From Eubacteriaceae bacterium (GTDB lineage: Bacteria; Bacillota; Clostridia; Lachnospirales; Lachnospiraceae): a stretch of 64,000 bases of DNA. Location: the NCBI GenBank assembly GCA_910574015.1, contig CAJSYQ010000019.1, positions 1 through 64,000 on the forward strand, written 5' to 3'. Of the stretch, positions 42,799 through 50,668 are shown in pieces (positions within the stretch are counted from its first letter, which is position 1; every line of letters begins with the position of its first letter). Made by a program: the position numbers and the translations under genes. A model generated the notes under the pieces. It saw only the letters and a list, made by a program, of their open reading frames with translations, made no database searches and was not told where the DNA came from.

Positions 42799-44064
42799 TT
42801 ATTGTTTTTTCATAAATTGGAGAACTTCCTCTCTTGCCTTGATTCCTGTGGCAGGAGTAAATCCATGTCCCTCATTTGGGTATACGATCAGTTCAGCGTG
42901 CTGGTAAGCAGCCTTTGCCCGGTCTATGTACTGGCGTTTTACAATGGCATCCTGAGCGCCATATAATATCAAAACATTTTTTGAGAAAGATCCGACATGC
43001 TGGAAAGGATCGAAATCATGGATGGAAGTGGCAAATATTTTTCCTAATTTAAGTCCCCAAAAATCAATTACATCAGGTATTTTATCTACATTTGGATGCA
43101 TTACCCGCCAGTCATCAGGAATATTAAAGGCTGGGAAATAGAGAATCATTCCCTTTACACCGTCTGCTACTTCTTCGGTGGCAAGTGCTGTTACAAGACC
43201 ACCCTGGCTTCCCCCAAATAAGAAAATTTGACTGCTGTCTACATTACTCAGGTTTTTCACATAATTGTATGTGGCAAGCAAATTTGATTTCTCAGTAAAG
43301 ATGGTCATGTCAGTAGATTTGCCGCTGCTTTTGGACCTCCCAGAACCTCCGCAGAAATCTATGGTACAGGCAATGTAGCCATGTTGTGCAAAATAACTGC
43401 ATTCACTTAAGAAATCCGCATGCGAGCCGTTGTAACCATGACACATAATGATGGCAGGAAATTTTCCCTCTTTATCAGGCATGTATATTTTCCCATATAC
43501 AGTATTTTGTCCATCTGGAATATTGGCATCAACCGTCTTTATAGAGTAGGTGGTGGGTTCTGTCGGGTTATTGCCGGAGGGTGGGGTGGAACCTGCAGAT
43601 GGATCCGTACTGGAAGGCGGATTCTGACTACCAGTAGAAGTGTTGTTTTCAGGTTTATTTGTCCCTTTGGCAGCAGAATCTGTAATTTTTACCTTCATCC
43701 AGGCTTTTTTAATTTTCTTGTCTTTTCCTCTTACGGATACAGTAATCTTTGCAGTTCCCTTTTTTTTCGCCTTTATTATGCCTTTTCTTGAAACAGTGGC
43801 GATGTTTTTTTTGCTGCTTTTATAACTGACTGACTTCTTTGCTTTTTTGGGGGTCACAGTTACTTTAAGCGTGGCTGTCCTGCCCTTTTTCAAAGAATAG
43901 GTTTTTTTAGTCACTGCCTTTTTGCCAATTTTAATGGAAACATTTTTGATTTTTTTTGTATTGGCGGCATCGATTGTAATATCAGCAGTTAGAGTAGATG
44001 TTACGGAAAAAATAGTGAAAATGGCTGCTGCAGATAGAAATCTTTTGTTCAGTTTTATTGACAT
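42799..44064 (-). CDS. Secreted Ig-like-domain/alpha-beta hydrolase, copy A
   Basis: About 421 residues, starting at the ATG at 44064 after GGGAGG. Signal-like N-terminus. A very Lys-rich bacterial Ig-like (BIG2-type) domain has VSYKSSKKNIATVSRKGIIKAKKKGTAKITV. A Pro/Ser/Thr linker of about 45 residues follows. The alpha/beta hydrolase has FPAIIMCHGYNGSHADF, nucleophile Ser in LFGGSQGGLV, Asp in YGAQDAIV and His in NEGHGF. It may be a wall-associated esterase or lipase. It lies 35 bases after copy B, its close paralogue, in a two-gene operon against the van direction. Confidence 0.85.
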   Translation of the reverse strand: MSIKLNKRFLSAAAIFTIFSVTSTLTADITIDAANTKKIKNVSIKIGKKAVTKKTYSLKKGRTATLKVTVTPKKAKKSVSYKSSKKNIATVSRKGIIKAKKKGTAKITVSVRGKDKKIKKAWMKVKITDSAAKGTNKPENNTSTGSQNPPSSTDPSAGSTPPSGNNPTEPTTYSIKTVDANIPDGQNTVYGKIYMPDKEGKFPAIIMCHGYNGSHADFLSECSYFAQHGYIACTIDFCGGSGRSKSSGKSTDMTIFTEKSNLLATYNYVKNLSNVDSSQIFLFGGSQGGLVTALATEEVADGVKGMILYFPAFNIPDDWRVMHPNVDKIPDVIDFWGLKLGKIFATSIHDFDPFQHVGSFSKNVLILYGAQDAIVKRQYIDRAKAAYQHAELIVYPNEGHGFTPATGIKAREEVLQFMKKQ

Positions 44065-44099
44065 AGTTGTTTTCCTCCCGTCTTTCAAAAATTATGGTT

Positions 44100-45260
44100 T
44101 TATTGTTTCTGCATAAAGTTTAATGTCTCTTTCCGTGCCTTAATTGCACCAGACGGGGTAAAGCCATGTCCTTCGTTTGCATAGGAAATCAATCTGCAGT
44201 TCTGGTAGGCTGCCTTCGCCTTCTCGGCAATGGAATATGGCACAATGGCATCTTTCTTCCCATGAAGGATCAATACATTTTTGGTAAATTTACCAATATG
44301 ATCAAAAGGATAGAAATCATGCATGGAGGTGAAGAAAGCTTTTCCCAAGGTTAATCCCCAAAAATCTACCTTTGCTGGTATTTTATTAACATCCGGGTAG
44401 TTGTGTCTCCAGTTATCCGGAATGTTAAACGCAGGAAAGTACAGAATCAATCCTTTCACCTCGTCAGCAGCCTCTGCTGCAGCGAGGGCTGAAACTAGTC
44501 CGCCCTGGCTTCCGCCATGAAGAAAGATTCGTTCTTTATTGACATTGCTTAGAGTTTTTATGTGGTTAAATACAGCAAGCAGATTGGATTTTTCTGTAAA
44601 TATCGTCATATCCGTAGTTTTGCCGCTGCTTTTGGATCTGGTTGAACCGCCGCAGAAGTCGATGGCACATGCAACATAGCCGTTTTGCGCAAAATAACGG
44701 CACTCATTGACAAAGTCTGCGTTTGTGCCATTATAACCATGGCACATGATAATGGCAGGGTAGATACCTTCTTTTTCTGGAGTATATAGTTTGCCATATA
44801 CAGTAGAGGAGCCGTCTGGTACTTTAATTTCTGAAACTTTGACTGGTGCCGGTTCTGGCATGGGAACTGTCTTTTTCTCATTCACTTTAATCTTTACCCA
44901 TGTCTGAGTGGATTTTTTGTTTTTCCCTTTCACGGTAACAGAGATTTTAGCAGTTCCTTTTTTCTTTGCCGTTACCACGCCTTTTTTTGAAACCACAGCA
45001 ATTTTTTTGTTCTTGCTTTTGAATCTAACCGATTTTTTTGAAGATTTCGGAGATACTTTCACTTTGATCGTAACTCTTTTGCCTTTGGTAAGAGAATAAG
45101 TTTTCTTTGTCACGGTCTTTTTTCCGATCTTCAATGATACACTGCTTATCTTTCTTGCTGCTGCGTCAGAGACCGAGGAAGTTCCAGGTGCTGTTATTAG
45201 TATACTACTCAAAATGAGTAATACTGCTAAAAGATGTTTCTTCTGATTTTTTGTAAGCAT
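44100..45260 (-). CDS. Secreted Ig-like-domain/alpha-beta hydrolase, copy B
   Basis: 386 residues, the upstream gene of the pair. Signal peptide: KKHLLAVLLILSSILITAPGTSSVSDA. Basic Ig-like domain: VRFKSKNKKIAVVSKKGVVTAKKKGTAKISV. The hydrolase domain is almost parallel to copy A (YPAIIMCHGYNGTNADF, LHGGSQGGLVSALAAAE, HGKKDAIVPYS, NEGHGFTPSGAIKARKE) but lacks A's Ser/Thr/Pro linker. The pair arose by tandem duplication. The basic domain probably holds the enzyme to anionic wall polymers. Substrate unknown. Start ATG with AAGGAGG. Confidence 0.87.
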   Translation of the reverse strand: MLTKNQKKHLLAVLLILSSILITAPGTSSVSDAAARKISSVSLKIGKKTVTKKTYSLTKGKRVTIKVKVSPKSSKKSVRFKSKNKKIAVVSKKGVVTAKKKGTAKISVTVKGKNKKSTQTWVKIKVNEKKTVPMPEPAPVKVSEIKVPDGSSTVYGKLYTPEKEGIYPAIIMCHGYNGTNADFVNECRYFAQNGYVACAIDFCGGSTRSKSSGKTTDMTIFTEKSNLLAVFNHIKTLSNVNKERIFLHGGSQGGLVSALAAAEAADEVKGLILYFPAFNIPDNWRHNYPDVNKIPAKVDFWGLTLGKAFFTSMHDFYPFDHIGKFTKNVLILHGKKDAIVPYSIAEKAKAAYQNCRLISYANEGHGFTPSGAIKARKETLNFMQKQ

Positions 45261-45288
45261 AGTATGCCTCCTTTTTATATGTGTTGAA

Positions 45289-45315
45289 TTATATATTTTC
45301 TGCAGACAGTGCCAT
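45289..45315 (-). CDS. Eight-codon leader ORF before hydrolase B
   Basis: MALSAENI, with a near-ideal AAGGAGGGATC site. It ends about 30 bases before hydrolase B. It may be a translated leader peptide or chance. A CCTGCC/GGCAGG hairpin (45331-45358) lies just upstream of it in the same leader. Confidence 0.35.
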   Translation of the reverse strand: MALSAENI

Positions 45316-45609
45316 GATCCCTCCTTTTTGCCTGCCCTATAAAATATTTAATGGCAGGGGTGTCCGCGTCTTTTCGATAAAACTAAAATAAACGGTAAAA
45401 ATCAAATGTAAAAGAAAAATAAATAACGAATTATAATATAATTTATTACTTTTGTTTATAATTATAACAGAATAAATCAAAAATACAATAGTCATTTTGT
45501 GAGAAATACCATGCAAAATGTTAAATGTGGAAAACTAGGCTTAGGTTTAAAGCTCATGGCTGAAAGACAACAATTATCTAAAAAATTATCTAAAAAATTA
45601 AAAAAAGAC
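45316..45609. other. AT-rich intergenic region between hydrolase B and tRNA-Glu
   Basis: It holds the minus-strand hydrolase promoter and leader (possible -35 TTTACA and -10 TATTTT near 45390-45410) and a CCTGCC-n16-GGCAGG hairpin at 45331-45358. An open frame from 45499 runs through the tRNA and is not a gene. A tandem TCTAAAAAAT repeat near 45580-45600 was noticed. No other coding signal. Confidence 0.45.
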
Positions 45610-45638
45610 TTGCATTTTTCATGGGGCTGTAGTACAAT
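45610..45638 (+). promoter_or_regulatory. Promoter of tRNA-Glu
   Basis: TTGCAT (45610-45615) and TACAAT (45633-45638), 17 bases apart, place the start a few bases before the tRNA. Confidence 0.8.
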
Positions 45639-45651
45639 AGCTATTGTTGAT

Positions 45652-45723
45652 GGTCCGTTGGTCAAGCGGCTAAGACGCTGCCCTCTCACGGCAGAAACAG
45701 GGGTTCGATTCCCCTACGGACTA
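45652..45723 (+). tRNA. tRNA-Glu (anticodon CTC)
   Basis: A complete cloverleaf is visible. Acceptor GGTCCGT/ACGGACT has a G-U first pair. D arm is GTC/GAC around AAGCGGCTAA. Anticodon stem CTGCC/GGCAG holds the loop CTCTCAC (anticodon CTC, codon GAG). T arm AGGGG-TTCGATT-CCCCT and discriminator A complete it. CCA is not encoded. The first pair G-U, rather than G-C, is slightly unusual. It is a single tRNA between hydrolase B and vanG. Confidence 0.92.
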
Positions 45724-45762
45724 TTGAGAATCTAAGATTAAGTCTGTGTACAGCAGACGGTG

Positions 45763-45791
45763 AGCGTCGCTTTTGAGCCGGCGCTTTTTTT
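45763..45791 (+). terminator. Intrinsic terminator after tRNA-Glu
   Basis: Stem AGCGTCG (45763-45769)/CGGCGCT (45779-45785), with one wobble pair and a 9-base loop, is followed by TTTTTTT. Confidence 0.8.
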
Positions 45792-45865
45792 GTGGAAAAG
45801 AGAAACAGAGGGGACATAGGAGAATACATCGTACAGGCTGGCGGTGGGTCCTGAAACAGCCGTCC

Positions 45866-45911
45866 GTAAGAAAATTGTAAGAATTTCCGGAGAGAAATAA
45901 GAGAATATGTT
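45866..45911 (+). promoter_or_regulatory. Candidate VanR box and vanG promoter
   Basis: GTAAGAA occurs twice, at 45866-45872 and 45877-45883, exactly 11 bases apart, the usual direct repeat of OmpR-type dimers. A -10-like TATGTT lies at 45906-45911, so the repeat covers the -35 region. No good -35 exists, which fits a VanR-dependent promoter. Confidence 0.55.
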
Positions 45912-45933
45912 AAGGGCAAAGCAAAGAACTCCG

Positions 45934-45977
45934 CTCCTGTCACTGGTACAATGATCGTACCAGGGCAGGAGTTTTTT
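45934..45977 (+). terminator. Intrinsic terminator in the vanG leader (possible attenuator)
   Basis: CTCCTG/CAGGAG (45934-45939 and 45966-45971), with an inner stem CTGGTAC/GTACCAG (45943-45949 and 45957-45963) and a 7-base loop, is followed by TTTTTT (45972-45977). It lies between the candidate promoter and vanG, 38 bases before the start codon, with no other transcript ending there. Confidence 0.8.
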
Positions 45978-46015
45978 GTTTTGGAAAAGAAAAGAGGAAA
46001 AGGAGAGAGGTTAAT

Positions 46016-47062
46016 ATGTCTCAAAAGAGTTTAGCAATTATTTTCGGCGGCAATTCCAGTGAATATGAGGTGTCTCTGCAGTCGGCTTCCGCCGTATTGC
46101 AGCATGTGGATGAGAAAGCATTTGCTGTGATCCCGGTTGGCATCACAAGGGAAGGTGAGTGGTATCACTACACTGGGGATTATGGCAGGATTCCGGAGGA
46201 CAGCTGGTGGCAGGACGAGGACGAGCTGCGCCCGGTAGCCGTGTCCCAGAATCCATCCACCAGGGGGCTGCTGGAACTGTCAGGCCAGATGTACCGGGCG
46301 ATTCCGGTGGATCTGGTCTTCCCGGTGCTGCATGGCAGAAATGGAGAGGATGGCACACTGCAGGGGTTATTTGAACTGGCGGGCATACCGGTTGTAGGAT
46401 GCGGCACGCTGTCCTCTGCGCTTTGCATGGATAAGGAGCGGGCGCATCAGATCGTGCGCCAGGCAGGAATCGAAGTACCCAAGTCCGTCACCTTTCGCCG
46501 GGCGGAGATGGGAAATGCCCTGAAGGAGGCAGAGGCACGTCTTTCCTATCCTCTCTTCGTCAAGCCGGTCCGGGCCGGCTCATCCTTTGGGATTACGAAG
46601 GTCATGTCTGGATCGGAGCTGGAGCCGGCCATCGCCCTGGCCTTTGAGTATGACGGGCAGGTGATCCTGGAAGAGGCGGTGGAGGGCTTTGAGGTGGGCT
46701 GCGCCATTATGGGAGACCACAGGCTTATCGTGGGCAGGGTGGATGAGATTGAGCTCTCAGATGGGTTCTTTGATTATACGGAGAAGTATACGATGAAGAC
46801 CTCCAGGATCCACATGCCGGCAAGGGTGGATGCCTGGACGGAGAAACGGATCCAGAAAACGGCTCTGGCCATTTATAGGGCTCTCGGGTGTTCGGGCTTT
46901 GCCCGGGTGGATATGTTTTATACGCCCATGGGCGGGATTGTGTTCAACGAGGTGAATACGATTCCCGGTTTTACCGCTCACAGCCGTTATCCCAGTATGA
47001 TGAAGGGGATTGGGCTGTCCTTTGGGGAGATGCTGGAAAAGCTGTTGGGACAATATTGCTGA
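46016..47062 (+). CDS. vanG: VanG-type D-alanine--D-serine ligase
   Basis: 348 residues, an ATP-grasp ligase. IIFGGNSSEYEVSLQSA is the start pattern of VanG-type ligases, FPVLHGRNGEDGTLQGLFELAGIPVVGC is the ligase core, and FVKPVRAGSSFGITKV binds ATP. EKYTMKTSRIHMPA carries the loop typical of D-Ser-specific ligases, and FNEVNTIPGFTAHSRYP is the metal-binding end. It would make D-Ala-D-Ser, which lowers vancomycin affinity. It is followed by vanXY and vanT. It starts after AGGAGAGAGG. Confidence 0.93.
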   Translation: MSQKSLAIIFGGNSSEYEVSLQSASAVLQHVDEKAFAVIPVGITREGEWYHYTGDYGRIPEDSWWQDEDELRPVAVSQNPSTRGLLELSGQMYRAIPVDLVFPVLHGRNGEDGTLQGLFELAGIPVVGCGTLSSALCMDKERAHQIVRQAGIEVPKSVTFRRAEMGNALKEAEARLSYPLFVKPVRAGSSFGITKVMSGSELEPAIALAFEYDGQVILEEAVEGFEVGCAIMGDHRLIVGRVDEIELSDGFFDYTEKYTMKTSRIHMPARVDAWTEKRIQKTALAIYRALGCSGFARVDMFYTPMGGIVFNEVNTIPGFTAHSRYPSMMKGIGLSFGEMLEKLLGQYC

Positions 47063-47088
47063 GTGTGTATAGGTGAGGGGGATTTGAG

Positions 47089-47847
47089 ATGGAACAGACA
47101 ATTACATTGGAAAGATCTGCCGTCTACCGCGGGGCGCTGATTCTGGTAAACGCGGAACATCCGCTGCGGGAGATGGATGAAAGGGGACTGGCAGCCGTGG
47201 ACATAAGGTATCCGGATATATTGATCCGGCGGTGCGCCGCTAATGTCCTGCAGCTGATCCTGCGGAAGATTTCAGCGGGAAACGACATCGTTCCGGTGAG
47301 CGGATACCGATCGTCACAGGAGCAGGCGGCGATCTTTCGTCATTCGATACAGGAGAACGGAGAAATATTTACCAGGAAATATGTGGCGCTGCCGGATCAC
47401 AGCGAGCATCAGACCGGGCTGGCCATCGACCTGGGACTGAACAAAGACAACATTGATTTTATCTGCCCGGACTTTCCCTATGAGGGGATCTGTGAAGGAT
47501 TCCGGAGGGCGGCTCCGATGTATGGGTTCATCCAGCGGTATACCGGGGCTAAGGAAAGGATCACAGGAATCTCCCATGAGCCTTGGCATTTCCGGTATGT
47601 TGGTTATCCGCATTCAAGGATTATGGCGGAAAATGGATTTTCCCTGGAGGAATATATTCTTTTCCTGAAGGGGTGCCAGAAGGACCGGAGACTGGTGTGG
47701 CGGCAGGATAACGGAGCCGTGACAGAGGTGTACTATGTGCCCGCCGCCGGGGATCTGACAGAGGTGGTGCTGCCGCCGGATGCGGTATACCAGATTTCCG
47801 GCAACAACGAGGATGGATTTATAGTCACAGTCTGGAGGAGGTCGTAA
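47089..47847 (+). CDS. vanXY: VanXY-type D,D-dipeptidase/D,D-carboxypeptidase
   Basis: 252 residues of peptidase family M15B. Zinc motifs are S-x-H-x-x-G-x-A-x-D (SEHQTGLAID, His107 and Asp114) and HEPWHFRYVG (Glu164 base, His167). No signal peptide, so it is cytoplasmic, as in VanXY enzymes that remove D-Ala-D-Ala and D-Ala-ended pentapeptide precursors. A C-terminal extension of about 50 residues after the catalytic domain (LVWRQDNGAVTEVYYVP) is also present. It starts 26 bases after vanG and ends 1 base inside vanT. Confidence 0.92.
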   Translation: MEQTITLERSAVYRGALILVNAEHPLREMDERGLAAVDIRYPDILIRRCAANVLQLILRKISAGNDIVPVSGYRSSQEQAAIFRHSIQENGEIFTRKYVALPDHSEHQTGLAIDLGLNKDNIDFICPDFPYEGICEGFRRAAPMYGFIQRYTGAKERITGISHEPWHFRYVGYPHSRIMAENGFSLEEYILFLKGCQKDRRLVWRQDNGAVTEVYYVPAAGDLTEVVLPPDAVYQISGNNEDGFIVTVWRRS

Positions 47848-50003
47848 TGAACCGGGGGAAGGGATATACGGGAATAGAATATTTGAGGATTGTGGCAGCG
47901 TTGTTCATCATTGCCATTCATACGTCGCCTCTTTCTTCTGTCAGCAGCACTGGGGATTTTATACTGACACGGGTGGCTGCCCGGTGGGCAGTGCCGTTTT
48001 TCTTTATGACGTCGGGGTATTTTCTCATCTCCCGGTATGGCAGGGATGCGGCAGAGCTGATTCGTTTCGTGAAACATACAGTGGTGGTTTATGGGGCGGC
48101 AATCCTGCTCTATCTGCCGGTGAATCTTTACAACGGATATTTCGATAGGGAGAATCCAGCCCCGCAGCTTGTGAGGGATCTTATCTTTGACGGAACGATG
48201 TATCATCTATGGTATCTCCCGGCCTCTGCCATGGGTGCAGCGATTGCCTGGTATCTGGTCCGGAGGCTGGACTACAGGAAAGCCCTGACTGCAGCTTTCC
48301 TGCTCTATCTGGCAGGTCTTTTTGGAGACAGCTATTATGGCATTGTCCAGGGGATTCCTGGGGTGGGCGGGATATACCGGTTTCTGTTCCAGCTCTTTGA
48401 CCACACGAGAAACGGCCTCTTCTTTGCCCCCGTCTTTTTTGTCCTGGGGGGATGTCTGGCTGACCGGGGAGTCAGGGACCGGTACAGCCGCCGTGTCTGT
48501 CTGGAGAACGGCCTGTGTGGGTTTGGCGTCAGTTTTGCCCTTATGCTTGGAGAGGCGCTGCTGTTGAGATTATTCCATGTACAGCGCCATGACAGTATGT
48601 ATCTGTTCCTTGTGCCATGCGTGTACTTTCTGTTCCGCTCCATTCTGTATTTCCGGGGCAGACGCCCGCGGTACCTGAAAACGCTGTCTCTGCTGGTCTA
48701 CCTGATCCATCCCATGATGATCGTAGTCCTGCGCCTTGCGGCAAAGGCACTTCGTCTGCAGGGGCTATTGGTGGAGAACAGCATCTTTCACTATCTGGCT
48801 GTGTGCCTGCTGTCCGTCGGCACCGGTCTGGCGGCAGTGATCCTTTGGGAGCGCTGGCGGCCCTTGGGTACAGAGCGCCCCGATGGCCGGGACCGGGCCT
48901 ATACAGAGATCGATCTGGGAAATCTGGAACACAATGCCAGAGTTCTGCAGAAGGCGATGCCCCCGCAGTGCCGGCTGATGGCTGTGGTGAAGGCGGAGGC
49001 GTATGGGCATGGCGCCTTTGAGATCGCAGTTCATCTGGACCGGATCGGAGTGAAGGCATTTGCCGCTGCCACCATCGACGAGGGGATCCGGCTGAGGAAA
49101 TATGGAATCCGGGGGGAGATACTGATCCTTGGATATACAGAGGCCGGACGTGCGGCGGAACTGAAAAAGTACAATCTGATGCAGACTGTCATTGATGCAG
49201 ACTATGCAGATGCGCTGGAGCGTCAGAAAGTAGAAGTGAAGGTGCACATCAAGATCGATACCGGTATGCACCGGCTGGGAATACCGGCGGCGGAGTGCGG
49301 CCGGATAGAGAGGATATTTGCCATGAAATACATTCATGTGTGCGGGCTCTTCACCCATCTTTGCTGCGCCGACCGCCTCACCCCGGAGGACACAGCATTT
49401 ACCAAAGGGCAGATCGACCGCTTCTATGATCTGCTGGCAGTCCTGCAGGCAGATGGAATCCCGCTCCCTAAGATTCATATCCAGAGCAGCTACGGCCTGC
49501 TGAACTACCCGGATCTCAGATGTGATTATGTAAGGGCGGGGATCGCCCTGTACGGCGTCTTGAGCTCGCCCCGGGATAAGACGCTTCTGGAACTGGATCT
49601 GCGGCCGGTGCTGTCGCTGAAAAGTAAGGTGGTGTTGATCCGTTCGGTGGGAAAGGGAGAATCCGTGGGCTATGGAAGGGCATTTACGGCGCAGCGGGAC
49701 AGCCGCATCGCCATAGTTCCGGTGGGCTATGCCGACGGCTTTCCAAGAAATCTGTCCTGCGGACAGGGCTGTGTGGCGGTGGGAGAGCACCGGGTTCCCG
49801 TGATCGGACGCATCTGTATGGATCAGCTGGCTGTAGATGTGACAGACGCCAGGGATATTGCGGTGGGAGATACCGTGACCCTGATCGGAGGTAGTGGAGA
49901 CAATGTCATTCCGGCTCCGGCCGTGGCCTGCGCCGCCGGCAGCATCAGCAATGAACTGTTGAGCAGGCTGGGTGGAAGAATGGGAAGTTCAGTTTTTTTA
50001 TGA
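47847..50003 (+). CDS. vanT: VanT-type membrane serine racemase
   Basis: 718 residues. The N-terminal half (1-345) is an acyltransferase-3-like membrane domain with about ten segments (GYTGIEYLRIVAALFIIAIHTSPLSS at the start), thought to bring in L-Ser. The C-terminal half is an alanine racemase-type PLP domain: AYTEIDLGNLEHNARVLQ, PLP lysine in AVVKAEAYGHG (Lys382), IDTGMHRLG, SSYGLLNYP, ICMDQLAVDVTD. It supplies D-Ser to VanG. It is coupled to vanXY by a TAATG overlap. It completes a VanG-type resistance set. Confidence 0.93.
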   Translation: MNRGKGYTGIEYLRIVAALFIIAIHTSPLSSVSSTGDFILTRVAARWAVPFFFMTSGYFLISRYGRDAAELIRFVKHTVVVYGAAILLYLPVNLYNGYFDRENPAPQLVRDLIFDGTMYHLWYLPASAMGAAIAWYLVRRLDYRKALTAAFLLYLAGLFGDSYYGIVQGIPGVGGIYRFLFQLFDHTRNGLFFAPVFFVLGGCLADRGVRDRYSRRVCLENGLCGFGVSFALMLGEALLLRLFHVQRHDSMYLFLVPCVYFLFRSILYFRGRRPRYLKTLSLLVYLIHPMMIVVLRLAAKALRLQGLLVENSIFHYLAVCLLSVGTGLAAVILWERWRPLGTERPDGRDRAYTEIDLGNLEHNARVLQKAMPPQCRLMAVVKAEAYGHGAFEIAVHLDRIGVKAFAAATIDEGIRLRKYGIRGEILILGYTEAGRAAELKKYNLMQTVIDADYADALERQKVEVKVHIKIDTGMHRLGIPAAECGRIERIFAMKYIHVCGLFTHLCCADRLTPEDTAFTKGQIDRFYDLLAVLQADGIPLPKIHIQSSYGLLNYPDLRCDYVRAGIALYGVLSSPRDKTLLELDLRPVLSLKSKVVLIRSVGKGESVGYGRAFTAQRDSRIAIVPVGYADGFPRNLSCGQGCVAVGEHRVPVIGRICMDQLAVDVTDARDIAVGDTVTLIGGSGDNVIPAPAVACAAGSISNELLSRLGGRMGSSVFL

Positions 50004-50110
50004 TAAACTGTAATATATTGGATAAATTCCGTAGATATAAGGTGTAAGGAGGCATTGGCATTCCTTTTACTTTATAAAGTTCGTGATTTTTTCACAGAAA
50101 AGAGGGAAAT

Positions 50111-50668
50111 ATGGAAGATCAGCTGATCATCGAAAAATTGAATGAGCGGTCAGAGGATGCGGTCACAGAATTGTATGAAAAATATGGAAGGCTGTGTAAG
50201 GGGATATCCCGCCGTATTCTAAATAATGAGCAGGACGTAGAAGAGTGTCTGAATGATGTGCTCTTAGCCGTCTGGAATAAGGTTCCTCCGGAGAATCCCG
50301 ATCCACTGTCCTCTTATATCTGCAGGATCACAAGGAATATCTCGCTGAACAGGTATCATGCAAATAAGGCGCAGAAACGGAATTCCAGCTACGATCTCGC
50401 CCTTGAGGAACTGGAGGGATGTCTGGCTGGAGACAGTTCCGTGGAGGATGAGATCCTGGCAAAGGAGCTGGAACGGGAGGTCAATGATTTCCTGTCTGGG
50501 ATGAAGAAGACCGATCGGATTATCTTTGTCAGGCGGTATTGGTTTTTGGAATCCATCTCAGAAATTGCGGAAAGTATGGGGTGGAGCAGCAACTATGTGA
50601 CGGTTCATTTACATAGGAGCAGGAAGAGGCTGGAGAAAGATTTGAAAGGGAAAGGACTGATATTATGA
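50111..50668 (+). CDS. ECF-type RNA polymerase sigma factor
   Basis: 185 residues. Region 2: AVTELYEKYGRLCKGISRRILNNEQDVEECLNDVLLAVWN, then SSYICRITRNISLNRYHANKAQKR. Region 4: FLSGMKKTDRIIFVRRYWFLESISEIAESMGWSSNYVTVHLHRSRKRLEKDL. It is typical of Clostridia ECF factors paired with a single-pass membrane partner. The ATG follows AGAGGG. It overlaps the next gene by ATGA, so the partner is translated with it. Confidence 0.92.
   Translation: MEDQLIIEKLNERSEDAVTELYEKYGRLCKGISRRILNNEQDVEECLNDVLLAVWNKVPPENPDPLSSYICRITRNISLNRYHANKAQKRNSSYDLALEELEGCLAGDSSVEDEILAKELEREVNDFLSGMKKTDRIIFVRRYWFLESISEIAESMGWSSNYVTVHLHRSRKRLEKDLKGKGLIL

Noticed and set aside
45499-45735. 78-codon frame with QQLSKKLSKKLKKDL
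   Set aside because: It runs through the tRNA promoter and tRNA-Glu. No ribosome site.
45724-46015. T-box or other riboswitch before vanG
   Set aside because: No T-box sequence (TGGNACCGCG) or specifier loop could be found, only a plain terminator hairpin.
48765-49790. 341-codon minus-strand frame within vanT
   Set aside because: Antisense to the racemase domain, whose PLP motifs are clear on the plus strand.
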